Notes: a model not told the origin generated them from the sequence alone. A stretch of 5,543 bases of DNA from Verrucomicrobiota bacterium (GCA_003219395.1 QHOR01000185.1:1-5543), one strand, 5' to 3'. Shown: positions 1 to 5,275, numbered from the stretch's first letter. A program made the numbers and translations.

Positions 1-191
1 CAGTCATGTATTCGGCCTCTAAATGCAGCCGTTCTGGCTGCGGGCCCTGATGTGATCCGCTGATCGGTCCCAATCAAAGGCACGCGCTCTTTCCTCGCGT
101 GACCCAAAACGGGTTTTCCGATCCGGTCTCGACCGTTTCGCATCAACGTCGTCATCACCCCTTGCAGTAAGTCCATCGCTTCCGGCCTCAT
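1..191 (-). CDS. Possible N-terminal part of an unknown protein, cut by the left window edge
   Basis: Reading leftward from ATG at 191 there are 63 codons without a stop before the window ends. A good Shine-Dalgarno match (GAGGA, plus-strand 200-204) lies 8 bases before this ATG, and a second in-frame ATG occurs at 176. The translation starts MRPEAMDLLQGVMTTLMRNG and is rich in arginine and methionine; I recognise no family, signal peptide or membrane segment. It would be divergent from the binding-protein gene at 407. Against it: the plus strand here also has open stretches without starts, and the composition is not strongly protein-like. It could be chance. What lies to the left of the window would decide. 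Confidence 0.25.
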   Translation of the reverse strand, partial: MRPEAMDLLQGVMTTLMRNGRDRIGKPVLGHARKERVPLIGTDQRITSGPAARTAAFRGRIHD

Positions 192-395
192 GCAGAAGGT
201 CCTCGGCCGCTCGGGCTGAGCTGGGCTGAAATCGCCCGAATTAAATTAAACGAACCGAGCACGATCACAGGAGAACTACAGATTAGCAGTCATCGACTCT
301 TGCGTCCGGGCTCGTGTAGAAGATGGTTGAGGGCTCAGAACGTCCTGATCTGAAAGCCGCCGCCAACTGAGCGCTCGCGCAAGATCACATCGATT
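192..395. other. Upstream intergenic region, no gene seen
   Basis: This stretch lies between the possible left-edge gene and the binding-protein gene at 407. It contains an AT-rich patch (about 240-252, GAATTAAATTAAAC) that stands out in GC-rich surroundings, and an imperfect inverted repeat TCGGGC...GCCCGA around 211-241 with a long loop. One plus-strand frame (171-371) is open but has no usable start. I could not identify a convincing -35/-10 pair, although a promoter for the 407 gene is expected here. Confidence 0.35.
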
Positions 396-401
396 AGGAG
401 G
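396..401 (+). promoter_or_regulatory. Strong ribosome binding site of the LivK-like gene
   Basis: AGGAGG, a full anti-Shine-Dalgarno match, ends 5 bases before the ATG at 407. It fixes the start of the binding-protein gene and suggests efficient translation. Confidence 0.85.
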
Positions 402-406
402 CACCC

Positions 407-1606
407 ATGAATCCCCTCAATCGTCGCCGTGCGTGGCTTTTGTTGCTCGGGGTTTCCACCGCTTTGTGCAGCGCGGCTGCAGCGCCCTTTGAGGCCCAGC
501 AGCCGATCCGGATCGGCGCCACGATGTCGCTCACCGGAGAATCGTCCATACAGGGCGGCTACGGTCGAGAGGGCTACCTCTTCTGCGAGAAGCACGCCAA
601 TGAGCAAGGCGGGGTGCTCGGACGCCGCATTGAGTTCGTGATCTATGATGACGAGTCTGACGGCAAGCGAGCGGCCGTCCTCTACGAGAAGCTCATCTCG
701 GAGGATAAGGTCGATGCGGTGCTGGGGCCGTACGGCTCAGCCATCACCGAGGCCGTCGCCGATGTGAACGAGAGACATCGAAAGCTCATGATCGCGCCCA
801 CCGCCGGCACGACGTCGATTTGGGAAAAGGGGCGTCGCTACCTGATCATGATTTTATCGCCCAACGAAAACGTTCCCGAAGGCCTGCTCGACCTCGCGGC
901 GCGTAACGGCCTCAAGACGATTGCGGTGATCCAGCAGGAAGCGCTTGTCCCGAACGCGATCACCAAAGGGGCAAAGGCGCTGGCCAAGAGCAAGGGATTG
1001 GAGCTGGTCTTCTTGGAGACATACCGGACCAGTCCCGAGGACTTCTCCGATCTTCTGAACAAAGCCAGGGCAGCGAAACCCGACGTTTTGGTGGCGGGCT
1101 CGATCCGGTTCGAGGACCTTCTCGCTATCACACGCAAGATGAAGGAGCTCAACATCGACATTCCGATGTTCAGCGCAGTTCCGTATGGGCTGCTCCCCAA
1201 CTACTACACTCAACTGGGTAAGGACGCCGAGTTCGTTTACAGCGGATCGTTCTGGGACGCCGCCCTCCCCTATCCTGGCAATCAGCAGTTTGTCGCAGCC
1301 TACCAGAAAGAGTTCAATCATGCTCCCGCGGTGCAGTCGGCGGCCGGGTACACGGGGTGTCAGCTTCTTGTGGACGCCATAAAACGAACCGGAAGTCTGG
1401 ATTCCGACAAGCTGCGGGAGGCGTTGCTGACGCTCAAGACTACGACGCTCTTTGGCCCCTTCGCCGTCGACGAGCGCGGTTATCAGACCGGCAGCAGGGC
1501 TGTGACGATACAATGGCAGGACGGTAAACAAGTCGTAGTCTGGCCCGACGCTGTCGCGACCGCCAAACCGCGTTTTCCGACTCCAGCTTGGGACCAACGT
1601 CGATAG
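407..1606 (+). CDS. ABC transporter periplasmic substrate-binding protein, branched-chain amino acid/amide (LivK) type
   Basis: This 399-residue protein is a type I periplasmic binding protein of the LivK/amide-binding group (Peripla_BP_6 type). Such proteins capture a small solute, often a branched-chain amino acid, amide or aromatic acid, and deliver it to a membrane ABC permease. Residues 1-26 form a signal peptide: NRRR, a leucine-rich core at 11-20, then an AAAA cleavage region. The RRRAW stretch is Tat-like, but a Sec signal is equally possible; Cys21 lacks a proper lipobox. The mature part opens with IRIGATMSLTGESS (34-47) and continues with GGVLGRRIEFVIYDDESD (68-85) and VDAVLGPYGS (102-111), all typical of the first lobe. 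GPFAVDERGYQTG (350-362) is the usual C-terminal motif. Length is normal and the frame intact. No livFGHM-type permease or ATPase gene is present, so the substrate cannot be read from context. Confidence 0.93.
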   Translation: MNPLNRRRAWLLLLGVSTALCSAAAAPFEAQQPIRIGATMSLTGESSIQGGYGREGYLFCEKHANEQGGVLGRRIEFVIYDDESDGKRAAVLYEKLISEDKVDAVLGPYGSAITEAVADVNERHRKLMIAPTAGTTSIWEKGRRYLIMILSPNENVPEGLLDLAARNGLKTIAVIQQEALVPNAITKGAKALAKSKGLELVFLETYRTSPEDFSDLLNKARAAKPDVLVAGSIRFEDLLAITRKMKELNIDIPMFSAVPYGLLPNYYTQLGKDAEFVYSGSFWDAALPYPGNQQFVAAYQKEFNHAPAVQSAAGYTGCQLLVDAIKRTGSLDSDKLREALLTLKTTTLFGPFAVDERGYQTGSRAVTIQWQDGKQVVVWPDAVATAKPRFPTPAWDQRR

Positions 1607-2066
1607 ACGACGGGCGTACGCACGGTAACACGGGCGAGGTATTGGCGAGGCGAAATACCCAAGCCTTCCTGCCGTAACTGCGTACCTTACGATAGGCTGG
1701 GAGCACTGGTACGTGAGCTTTCCCGGCCCTCCCGCGCAACTTCGATTTCATCCGTGCCACTACACCGGTTGCGGGCGTTATCCGCGTACCAAATCTCGTC
1801 ACGGTAGAACCCGTTGCTTCCCATCTGAGGCGCTTGCTCAATTCATCGGCAGCGGGGCCGCCCCCAAGTTTTGTTGCTCGAAGACAAGCCCTGGGAAAGA
1901 CGAGCTACGGCCATACGGACGAAGAGCAAGGCAATTGCGATCATCAACCGCAATCATGTTCTGATTCGGTGCCGCCGTCACTCCCGCGGATGGAGTTTTC
2001 GGAAGCGACAACCGTCATGTCAGCTTTTGCCAAACCGGCTGTGAGCAATCGCAGCAACGCGGCCTC
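1607..2066. other. 460-base gap between convergent genes, no supported gene
   Basis: The stops of the two binding-protein genes face each other across this stretch. A hairpin GGTATT (1638-1643) / AATACC (1654-1659) with a 10-base loop lies shortly after the first stop, but no T-run follows, so it is a weak terminator candidate. Open frames on both strands lack family features, and several overlap the flanking genes as antisense shadows. A short minus-strand frame (1843-1944) starting MIAIALLFVRMAV may be a relic; it is treated under findings. Confidence 0.45.
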
Positions 2067-3065
2067 TTATTCGATCACCTCGTCGGTGATGGCGAGCAGC
2101 GTCGCAGGAACCTCGAGACCGAGCGCCTCGGCCGTCTGCAGATTGATGACGAGTTCGAACCTGGTCGCCTGCAGGATTGGCAGGTCAGCCGGCTTCTCGC
2201 CCTTGAGGATGCGGGCCGCATAGCTGCCGGCTTGGCGATACATGTCGGTGAAGTTCGACCCGTAGCTGATCAGTCCGCCGCCCTCAGCAAACTCGCGAAG
2301 GGCATAGATCGCCGGCATCGCATGACGCGCCGCCAGCGTGGCCAATTGCACCAGACGGCTGGTGAACAGCGGGTCGGCGCTGATCAATAGTGCGTCCGCC
2401 CGCTTTTGCACTACCTCCTTGAAGGCCGGGGCGATCTCGCGGCCGGTCGTGGCGGTGACGACGTCGAGCGGCTGCCCCATGGCCGTGGCGGCCGCCTGCA
2501 CGTCCGCGAGCACCAATCGAATCTGCGGGTTGCTAGAATTGACTAGCGCCGCAAAGCGCGCATCCCGCTGCAACAACTGATGCAGAAGCTCGAGTTGCTT
2601 GGCCGCAAGGCCCGAATTCATGGAGGTGATTCCGGTGACATTGCCGCCGGGCCGATTGAGGCTGACAACGAGCCCGGCCTGGACCGGGTCGGTTCCGATC
2701 ACGAAAACGATCGGAATCATTGCCGTCGCGGCCTTGGCCGCGATCGCCGCCGTCACGCCGCCTGGCGTCACGATGACGTTCACCCGCCGTCTGACCAGCT
2801 CGGCCGCCAGCTCCGATAGCTGGGTGCTCTCGCCGTGCCCCCAGCGATATTCGATCGAGACATTGCGGCCCTCGACATGGCCGGCTTCAGCGAGCCCCTT
2901 GCGGAAGCTGGCAACGAATCTTGCGTTTGCTTCGGGCGAGCCCGGGTGCAGCAACCCGATCACCGGCACCGCGGCCGGCTGCGCGCCCGCCGCGAGCGGC
3001 CACGCCGCCGCCGCGCCCCCAAGCAGCGTGATGACCTCGCGCTTGTTCAATCCATCGAATTGCAT
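2067..3065 (-). CDS. ABC transporter substrate-binding protein of the ABC_sub_bind family
   Basis: This 332-residue exported protein belongs to the ABC_sub_bind family (PF04392 type), a two-lobed periplasmic receptor whose ligands are mostly unknown. The N-terminus MQFDGLNKREVITLLGG followed by AAAAWPLAAGAQ (18-29) is a signal peptide with a Tat-like KR variant of the twin-arginine motif; cleavage is likely after AGA (residue 28). Family marks are VIGLLHPGSP (35-44), IEYRWGHGE (71-79), VIVTPGG (97-103), GTDPVQAGLV (124-133), RPGGNVTG (138-145), GGLISYG (263-269), DMYRQAG (274-280), ARILKGEKPADLP (284-296), and the C-terminal FELVINLQTAEALGLEVP with DEVIE as the last residues. The reading frame is intact and of normal length. 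The start at 3065 is chosen because relatives commonly begin MQFD; ATG 3098 and TTG 3077 are in-frame alternatives. No permease or ATPase gene lies alongside. Confidence 0.93.
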   Translation of the reverse strand: MQFDGLNKREVITLLGGAAAAWPLAAGAQPAAVPVIGLLHPGSPEANARFVASFRKGLAEAGHVEGRNVSIEYRWGHGESTQLSELAAELVRRRVNVIVTPGGVTAAIAAKAATAMIPIVFVIGTDPVQAGLVVSLNRPGGNVTGITSMNSGLAAKQLELLHQLLQRDARFAALVNSSNPQIRLVLADVQAAATAMGQPLDVVTATTGREIAPAFKEVVQKRADALLISADPLFTSRLVQLATLAARHAMPAIYALREFAEGGGLISYGSNFTDMYRQAGSYAARILKGEKPADLPILQATRFELVINLQTAEALGLEVPATLLAITDEVIE

Positions 3066-3346
3066 CCGCCGGCCCAACCAACTCCTCCCGGGCAGCATAT
3101 CGCATTGGTGAGGATCAAGTCAGGGCTTCGCTGCGTTGCCAGATTTCGGCGCGGCTAATGACCGGTTGGGGTCAATTGCACGCATTACCGCGCGGCAACA
3201 TTGCCAGCCGCTTCACCTCAATGAGCGGACATGCCAACAGCCCCGTCCTAGTCACGCTGCGGACCGCTTGGCCTTTTAGCCGTTATGCGGCGGCCACGCT
3301 TGCTGCCTCATCGAAGAGGCGGCCTTTGCTTGCCCGCTGGATTGGG
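3066..3346. other. Upstream region of the ABC_sub_bind gene, no gene seen
   Basis: About 280 bases separate this gene from the stop of the 117-residue gene on the same strand. Open plus-strand frames (for example 3158-3367) have no recognisable features and look like chance frames in GC-rich DNA. A purine-rich GGGAGGAG on the minus strand (plus-strand 3082-3089) lies before the TTG at 3077 and about 16 bases before the ATG at 3065. A promoter for the ABC_sub_bind gene is expected here, but I did not find a consensus pair. Confidence 0.4.
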
Positions 3347-3364
3347 ACGCCAGCCCGCTGGCGT
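3347..3364 (-). terminator. Strong hairpin at the stop codon of the 117-residue gene
   Basis: ACGCCAGC-CC-GCTGGCGT is a perfect 8-bp inverted repeat with a 2-base centre. Its edge coincides with the TAA stop (3364-3366, read on the minus strand). The GC-rich stem and its position fit a transcription terminator or an mRNA 3' stabiliser for the minus-strand gene. The sequence after the stem on the minus strand (CCCAATCC) lacks a T-run, so it is not a textbook intrinsic terminator. Confidence 0.45.
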
Positions 3365-3717
3365 TAAGTGGAAGGACCGGGTACTCCCTCGATTGTTGCG
3401 TGGGCCTCCCGTAGCAACTCATGCGCAAGAGGCCGTAGGAGTATTTCCCTACTCATGCGCCCCGGTTGGCGACCATTCGTCAAGCCCTCGCGCAGAATTT
3501 CCTGCAACATGCTCATGCGCTTCTCGATAGTAACACGCTTGCGCCCGATTACGTCGCAAACCTGATCGGACATCTCGATTGCCTGCGCTTCGTCCGAGAC
3601 AAAGAGGGCGTGCAAGACCACCTCGAGATCATTAATCCGCTCCGCCCACACTGGGTCGGTTTGCACCGATGTGATGCCTCGAACTTTTTTTATGAAATCA
3701 TCAACGATTTCGATCAT
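3364..3717 (-). CDS. Conserved-looking hypothetical helical protein, 117 residues
   Basis: I do not recognise a family. The protein is hydrophilic and mostly helix-forming, with no signal peptide or membrane segment. The first 80 residues (MIEIVDDFIKKVRG..., AERINDLEVVLHALF, EMSDQVCDVIGRKRVTIEKRMSMLQEIL) read as three or four amphipathic helices with balanced acidic and basic residues. The C-terminal part (81-117) is more basic, with a proline/glycine-rich end. A cytosolic, possibly dimeric helical-bundle protein is an inference only. Support for the frame comes from a consensus extended -10 element 38 bases before the ATG and a hairpin exactly at the stop. No good Shine-Dalgarno precedes the ATG. 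A competing plus-strand frame (3466-3813) covers the same DNA but has less protein-like composition and no such signals. Confidence 0.6.
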   Translation of the reverse strand: MIEIVDDFIKKVRGITSVQTDPVWAERINDLEVVLHALFVSDEAQAIEMSDQVCDVIGRKRVTIEKRMSMLQEILREGLTNGRQPGRMSREILLRPLAHELLREAHATIEGVPGPST

Positions 3718-3754
3718 GAGCTAACCGCCGGGGGGTTTCTGGCTCCGGCGTGGC

Positions 3755-3763
3755 ATTATAGCA
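3755..3763 (-). promoter_or_regulatory. Extended -10 promoter element for the 117-residue gene
   Basis: Read on the minus strand this is TGCTATAAT, i.e. TGn joined to a perfect TATAAT hexamer. Transcription would start near 3748, giving a leader of about 30 bases before the ATG at 3717. No clear TTGACA-like -35 is visible at 16-18 bp, which is common for extended -10 promoters. It lies in the divergent gap between the 117-residue gene and the membrane-protein gene at 3887. Confidence 0.5.
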
Positions 3764-3814
3764 TTGAGGTAGGCAGAGGTATTACGGCTCGCTGCATCAC
3801 TGAGTGGCCGTGAT

Positions 3815-3842
3815 TAAGTCAGGCGTCGCGCCCCCTAAGTCA
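3815..3842 (+). repeat. Direct repeat TAAGTCA x2 with 21-bp spacing
   Basis: TAAGTCA occurs at 3815-3821 and again at 3836-3842, start to start 21 bp, i.e. two helical turns. The pair ends 44 bases before the start of the 3887 gene. It could be a tandem binding site on one face of the DNA for a regulator of the divergent genes, or coincidence. Confidence 0.25.
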
Positions 3843-3886
3843 ACTCCTGTCGACGATTAGCGAAGCAGGGAGTACAGGGTAACCAA

Positions 3887-4177
3887 ATGAAAAAAAGACG
3901 ACCCCCACGGCCTCGGAATCGCAAAGCACCAAAAATGGGCGCTGCAGCCAACAATAACGTTGGGGATTTGCTTTCGTCGCTGCCTTCGAGAGCCGCAGCG
4001 AAAGACGAGCTTGCACCTCCTCGGCCAAGTCAACCGTTGCCTCGACCCGATGGAACGGATGACGCCCCTTATAGAGTGATGACGAATAGACGCGGCTGGA
4101 TGATTTTTAGCGGGATTATCATCGCGTGGCTGTTACTTGCGAGCGTTGTAGTCCTGTTCGCAACACATTGGTCATGA
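3887..4177 (+). CDS. Small membrane protein with one C-terminal transmembrane segment, unknown function
   Basis: This 96-residue protein is not assigned to a family. Residues 1-16 are strongly basic and proline-rich (MKKRRPPRPRNRKAPK). Residues 17-63 are a low-complexity linker rich in Ala, Pro, Ser and Arg. Residues 72-92 (MIFSGIIIAWLLLASVVVLF) form a single hydrophobic helix, preceded by NRRG, and only four residues follow it. By the positive-inside rule the long basic N-terminal part stays in the cytosol and the C-terminus barely leaves the membrane, a tail-anchored arrangement. The basic tail could contact nucleic acid or acidic lipids; this is speculation. A modest Shine-Dalgarno (AGGG, 3876-3879) lies 7 bases before the ATG. 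It is divergent from the 117-residue gene and ends 8 bases before a 16-bp palindrome. Confidence 0.7.
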   Translation: MKKRRPPRPRNRKAPKMGAAANNNVGDLLSSLPSRAAAKDELAPPRPSQPLPRPDGTDDAPYRVMTNRRGWMIFSGIIIAWLLLASVVVLFATHWS

Positions 4178-4185
4178 GCAAGCGC

Positions 4186-4201
4186 CCTGGTCATGACCAG
4201 G
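4186..4201. repeat. Perfect 16-bp palindrome between two small genes
   Basis: CCTGGTCATGACCAGG is its own reverse complement with no loop. It lies 8 bases after the stop of the membrane-protein gene and about 90 bases before the next gene. Its left half contains TGGTCATGA (4188-4196), which also occurs 19 bp earlier at 4169-4177, over the stop codon. Loop-free palindromes of this size are more typical of a dimeric protein site than of a terminator. Confidence 0.55.
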
Positions 4202-4288
4202 CGGCCAGCGCAAGTAAGGTATCGTGTCGCAGTACCGGCGTGCGGCCCTGACTCGACTCGGAGCTTGATGATTCGGTATGGACTGGCC

Positions 4289-4483
4289 ATGTCGTCTTTG
4301 CGTTCGCGTATCCAAGCGCCAAGGAAAAATAAGACCTGGCGCCTCACCATCATCCGGAGCCGTGGCCAAGTGCTTGGCGATGTGGAAGTTCCTACCCGCG
4401 AGGCGGCCGAAGCCGCTGCCGTGAAGAGGTTCGGCCTCAGCCCGGAGGATCGAAACCGGATCGTGGTCCAGGAGCGCGGCTAA
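4289..4483 (+). CDS. Small basic protein of a family seen in bradyrhizobia, unknown function
   Basis: The 64-residue product opens with a basic stretch (MSSLRSRIQAPRKNK) followed by TWRLTIIRSRGQVLGDVEVPT (16-36, a likely beta hairpin), an alanine-rich helix (EAAEAAAVKRFGL, 38-50) and the tail RNRIVVQERG. Short proteins of this pattern, W-R-(L/V)-T-x-I-R followed by an alanine-rich helix, are familiar from Bradyrhizobium as multi-copy hypothetical genes; that is recollection, not a search result. No signal peptide or membrane segment is present. Start choice is uncertain: ATG 4268 (behind GGAG, 4 bases away) and ATG 4193 are in frame, but the conserved-looking part begins only after residue 15 of the version given. 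A decayed second copy of its last 25 codons lies 432 bp downstream, which supports the frame being a real protein. Confidence 0.6.
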   Translation: MSSLRSRIQAPRKNKTWRLTIIRSRGQVLGDVEVPTREAAEAAAVKRFGLSPEDRNRIVVQERG

Positions 4484-4541
4484 GCTGCCCCCCCGCGTCG
4501 AACTTGCCTTTGCGGCAGAAGGATTCAACGTCTTGTGAACC

Positions 4542-4568
4542 GTCTTGTGTGAACTACTTCACACAGAC
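4542..4568. promoter_or_regulatory. CRP-like palindrome TGTGA-N6-TCACA, possible operator or terminator stem
   Basis: The core TGTGAACTACTTCACA (4548-4563) carries both half-sites of the classic CRP consensus without mismatch. The symmetry extends outward to GTCT(T)GTGTGAA / TTCACACAGAC with one bulged T. The left arm is itself preceded by a near copy, GTCTTGTGAAC (4530-4540). Its centre (4555.5) is exactly 41.5 bp before a start site predicted from the -10 element at 4585-4590, the class II activator position. Alternatively the stem with a CTAC loop, followed by TTTCTT, could terminate transcription of the 4289 gene. Confidence 0.45.
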
Positions 4569-4581
4569 TTTCTTAGCTGAG

Positions 4582-4590
4582 TGATATGCT
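4582..4590 (+). promoter_or_regulatory. Extended -10 element (TGaTATGCT) before the 71-residue gene
   Basis: TG, one base, then TATGCT matches four of six positions of TATAAT. Transcription would start near 4597, two bases before the ATG at 4599, so the message would be nearly leaderless. This fits the absence of any Shine-Dalgarno before that ATG. No normal -35 box is present; the CRP-like palindrome takes its place. Confidence 0.35.
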
Positions 4591-4598
4591 TCCTTCCC

Positions 4599-4814
4599 AT
4601 GAATCAGCTGTATGCACTTCATTGCAGCCGGGGCACCCGTAGGGATGCCTTCCCAAGCTGGTTCAGGAACCGCGATGAAGCCCTTGGGGCGGCTTTGAAC
4701 CTACTGAAATGCCCGAATTGGACGGATGATATGTGGCTCCGACTTGAGGAGCCAAACGGTGAATCGCTGAGCACTGACGACATCCGCCGGATGCTCGGAA
4801 TTCTGCGTGGTTGA
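4599..4814 (+). CDS. Hypothetical 71-residue protein
   Basis: I recognise no family. The sequence begins MNQLYALHCSRGTRRDAFPS, then a helix rich in Ala and Leu (EALGAALNLLKC, about 27-38), a WTDDMWLRLEEPNGE segment (41-55) that looks like a beta strand and turn, and a short C-terminal helix (STDDIRRMLGIL). It is soluble, slightly acidic overall, with two cysteines. ATG 4599 is preferred; a GTG at 4581 is in frame but lies in the promoter-like sequence, and neither has a Shine-Dalgarno. The paired pattern of strand, helix, strand and helix in such a short protein is compatible with a small alpha/beta fold. Its stop is six bases before the decayed copy of the neighbouring gene's tail. The frame could still be chance, though its composition is protein-like. 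Confidence 0.55.
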   Translation: MNQLYALHCSRGTRRDAFPSWFRNRDEALGAALNLLKCPNWTDDMWLRLEEPNGESLSTDDIRRMLGILRG

Positions 4815-4819
4815 AATCT

Positions 4820-4915
4820 GTTTGGGCATACCGGCGCGTTGAAGCGATCGCCGCAAAGACGTTCCAGCTCAGCGACGAGCAACGCAAGCCGCTGGTGGTG
4901 CAGGAGCGGGGTTAA
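4820..4915 (+). pseudogene. Broken second copy of the C-terminal end of the 4289-4483 protein
   Basis: The frame ending at TAA 4913-4915 gives ...VEAIAAKTFQLSDEQRK... ending in VVQERG, against ...EAAAVKRFGLSPEDRN... ending in VVQERG in the intact gene. Over 24 aligned residues I count 15 identities, and about 52 of 75 bases agree, many differences being in third codon positions. Upstream of about 4838 the similarity seems to continue weakly in another frame (LGIPAR against LGDVEVPTR), which suggests indels. There is no start codon or ribosome binding site and no room for the N-terminal half, which is replaced by the 71-residue gene. It is therefore a gene remnant, probably of a tandem paralogue that had diverged under selection before it was broken. 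Confidence 0.7.
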
Positions 4916-5019
4916 TGGCGTCGGTTCGCTAGTGTCCCCATCCTGTGAGGTGCATCATCAGACGGCAGGATGCCTTCGAGGCCAAGTTTCGATAGTGGCC
5001 CAAATTGATTAAGGCACGG

Positions 5020-5268
5020 CTAGGCGGCTCGACCACAGCCTTGCGGATTGAAAGTCCGTTTGGTCGAAGGTGGAAACTTCGCGAGCTTTGAAGCAGGCCG
5101 GATGGGACGTGGCGCAAAATTCCCACCGCAATTGGGACATTTGCCATTGAGTTTTTCGTTCACGCAATCGCGGCAGAATGTGCATTCAAACGTGCAGATC
5201 ATGGCGTCCGTAGCCGCCGGCGCTAAATCTTTATCGCAGCATTCGCAGTTGGGCCGTAGCTCAAGCAT
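5020..5268 (-). CDS. DUF1272 domain-containing cysteine-rich protein
   Basis: The 82-residue protein matches the DUF1272 family (PF06906) from memory: MLELRPNCECCDKDL at the start, then CTFECTFCRDCV (25-36) and GKCPNCGGNF (42-51), followed by the basic RPIRPASKL (54-62). Nine cysteines in the first 47 residues (8, 10, 11, 25, 29, 32, 35, 44, 47) form CxCC, CxxxCxxCxxC and CxxC clusters, the layout of a small zinc ribbon or treble-clef pair. The molecular role of the family is not known; metal binding is inferred. ATG 5268 is preferred over the longer in-frame ATG 5385, because the family begins MLELRP and a Shine-Dalgarno lies at the right distance. The C-terminal 20 residues are less conserved-looking and may be disordered. 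An upstream gene on the same strand ends 135 bases away. Confidence 0.9.
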   Translation of the reverse strand: MLELRPNCECCDKDLAPAATDAMICTFECTFCRDCVNEKLNGKCPNCGGNFAPRPIRPASKLAKFPPSTKRTFNPQGCGRAA

Positions 5269-5275
5269 GATGCAT

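Noticed and set aside
51..371. Plus-strand open stretch interrupted by one TAA at 168-170
   Set aside because: It has no usable start, His/Arg-rich chance-like composition, and no recognised family, so a pseudogene call is not supported.
854..1597. 247-codon minus-strand frame inside the LivK-like gene
   Set aside because: It is antisense to a clear binding-protein gene; long shadow frames are expected in high-GC DNA.
1700..1735. Group II intron domain V-like hairpin
   Set aside because: A few bases (GGGAAAGCTCACGTAC on the minus strand) recall domain V, but the catalytic triad stem and overall 34-base fold do not form, and no reverse transcriptase is present.
1440..1841. 133-codon minus-strand frame overlapping the end of the LivK-like gene
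   Set aside because: It lies largely antisense to a well-supported gene, is extremely arginine-rich and shows no family features or ribosome binding site.
2599..3111. 170-codon plus-strand frame opposite the ABC_sub_bind gene
   Set aside because: It is a shadow of the family member on the other strand, with low-complexity Ala/Pro/Ser/Thr composition.
3750..3765. Sigma-54 promoter (TGGCA...GC) on the plus strand
   Set aside because: The GG and GC pairs are about three bases too close for a -24/-12 promoter; the same bases give a perfect extended -10 on the other strand.
3466..3813. 115-codon plus-strand frame opposite the 117-residue gene
   Set aside because: No ribosome binding site or promoter supports it, and the minus-strand frame has both promoter and hairpin at the right places.
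4172..4528. 118-codon minus-strand frame opposite the 4289 gene
   Set aside because: No family features; the plus-strand frame is supported by a decayed paralogue with matching protein sequence.
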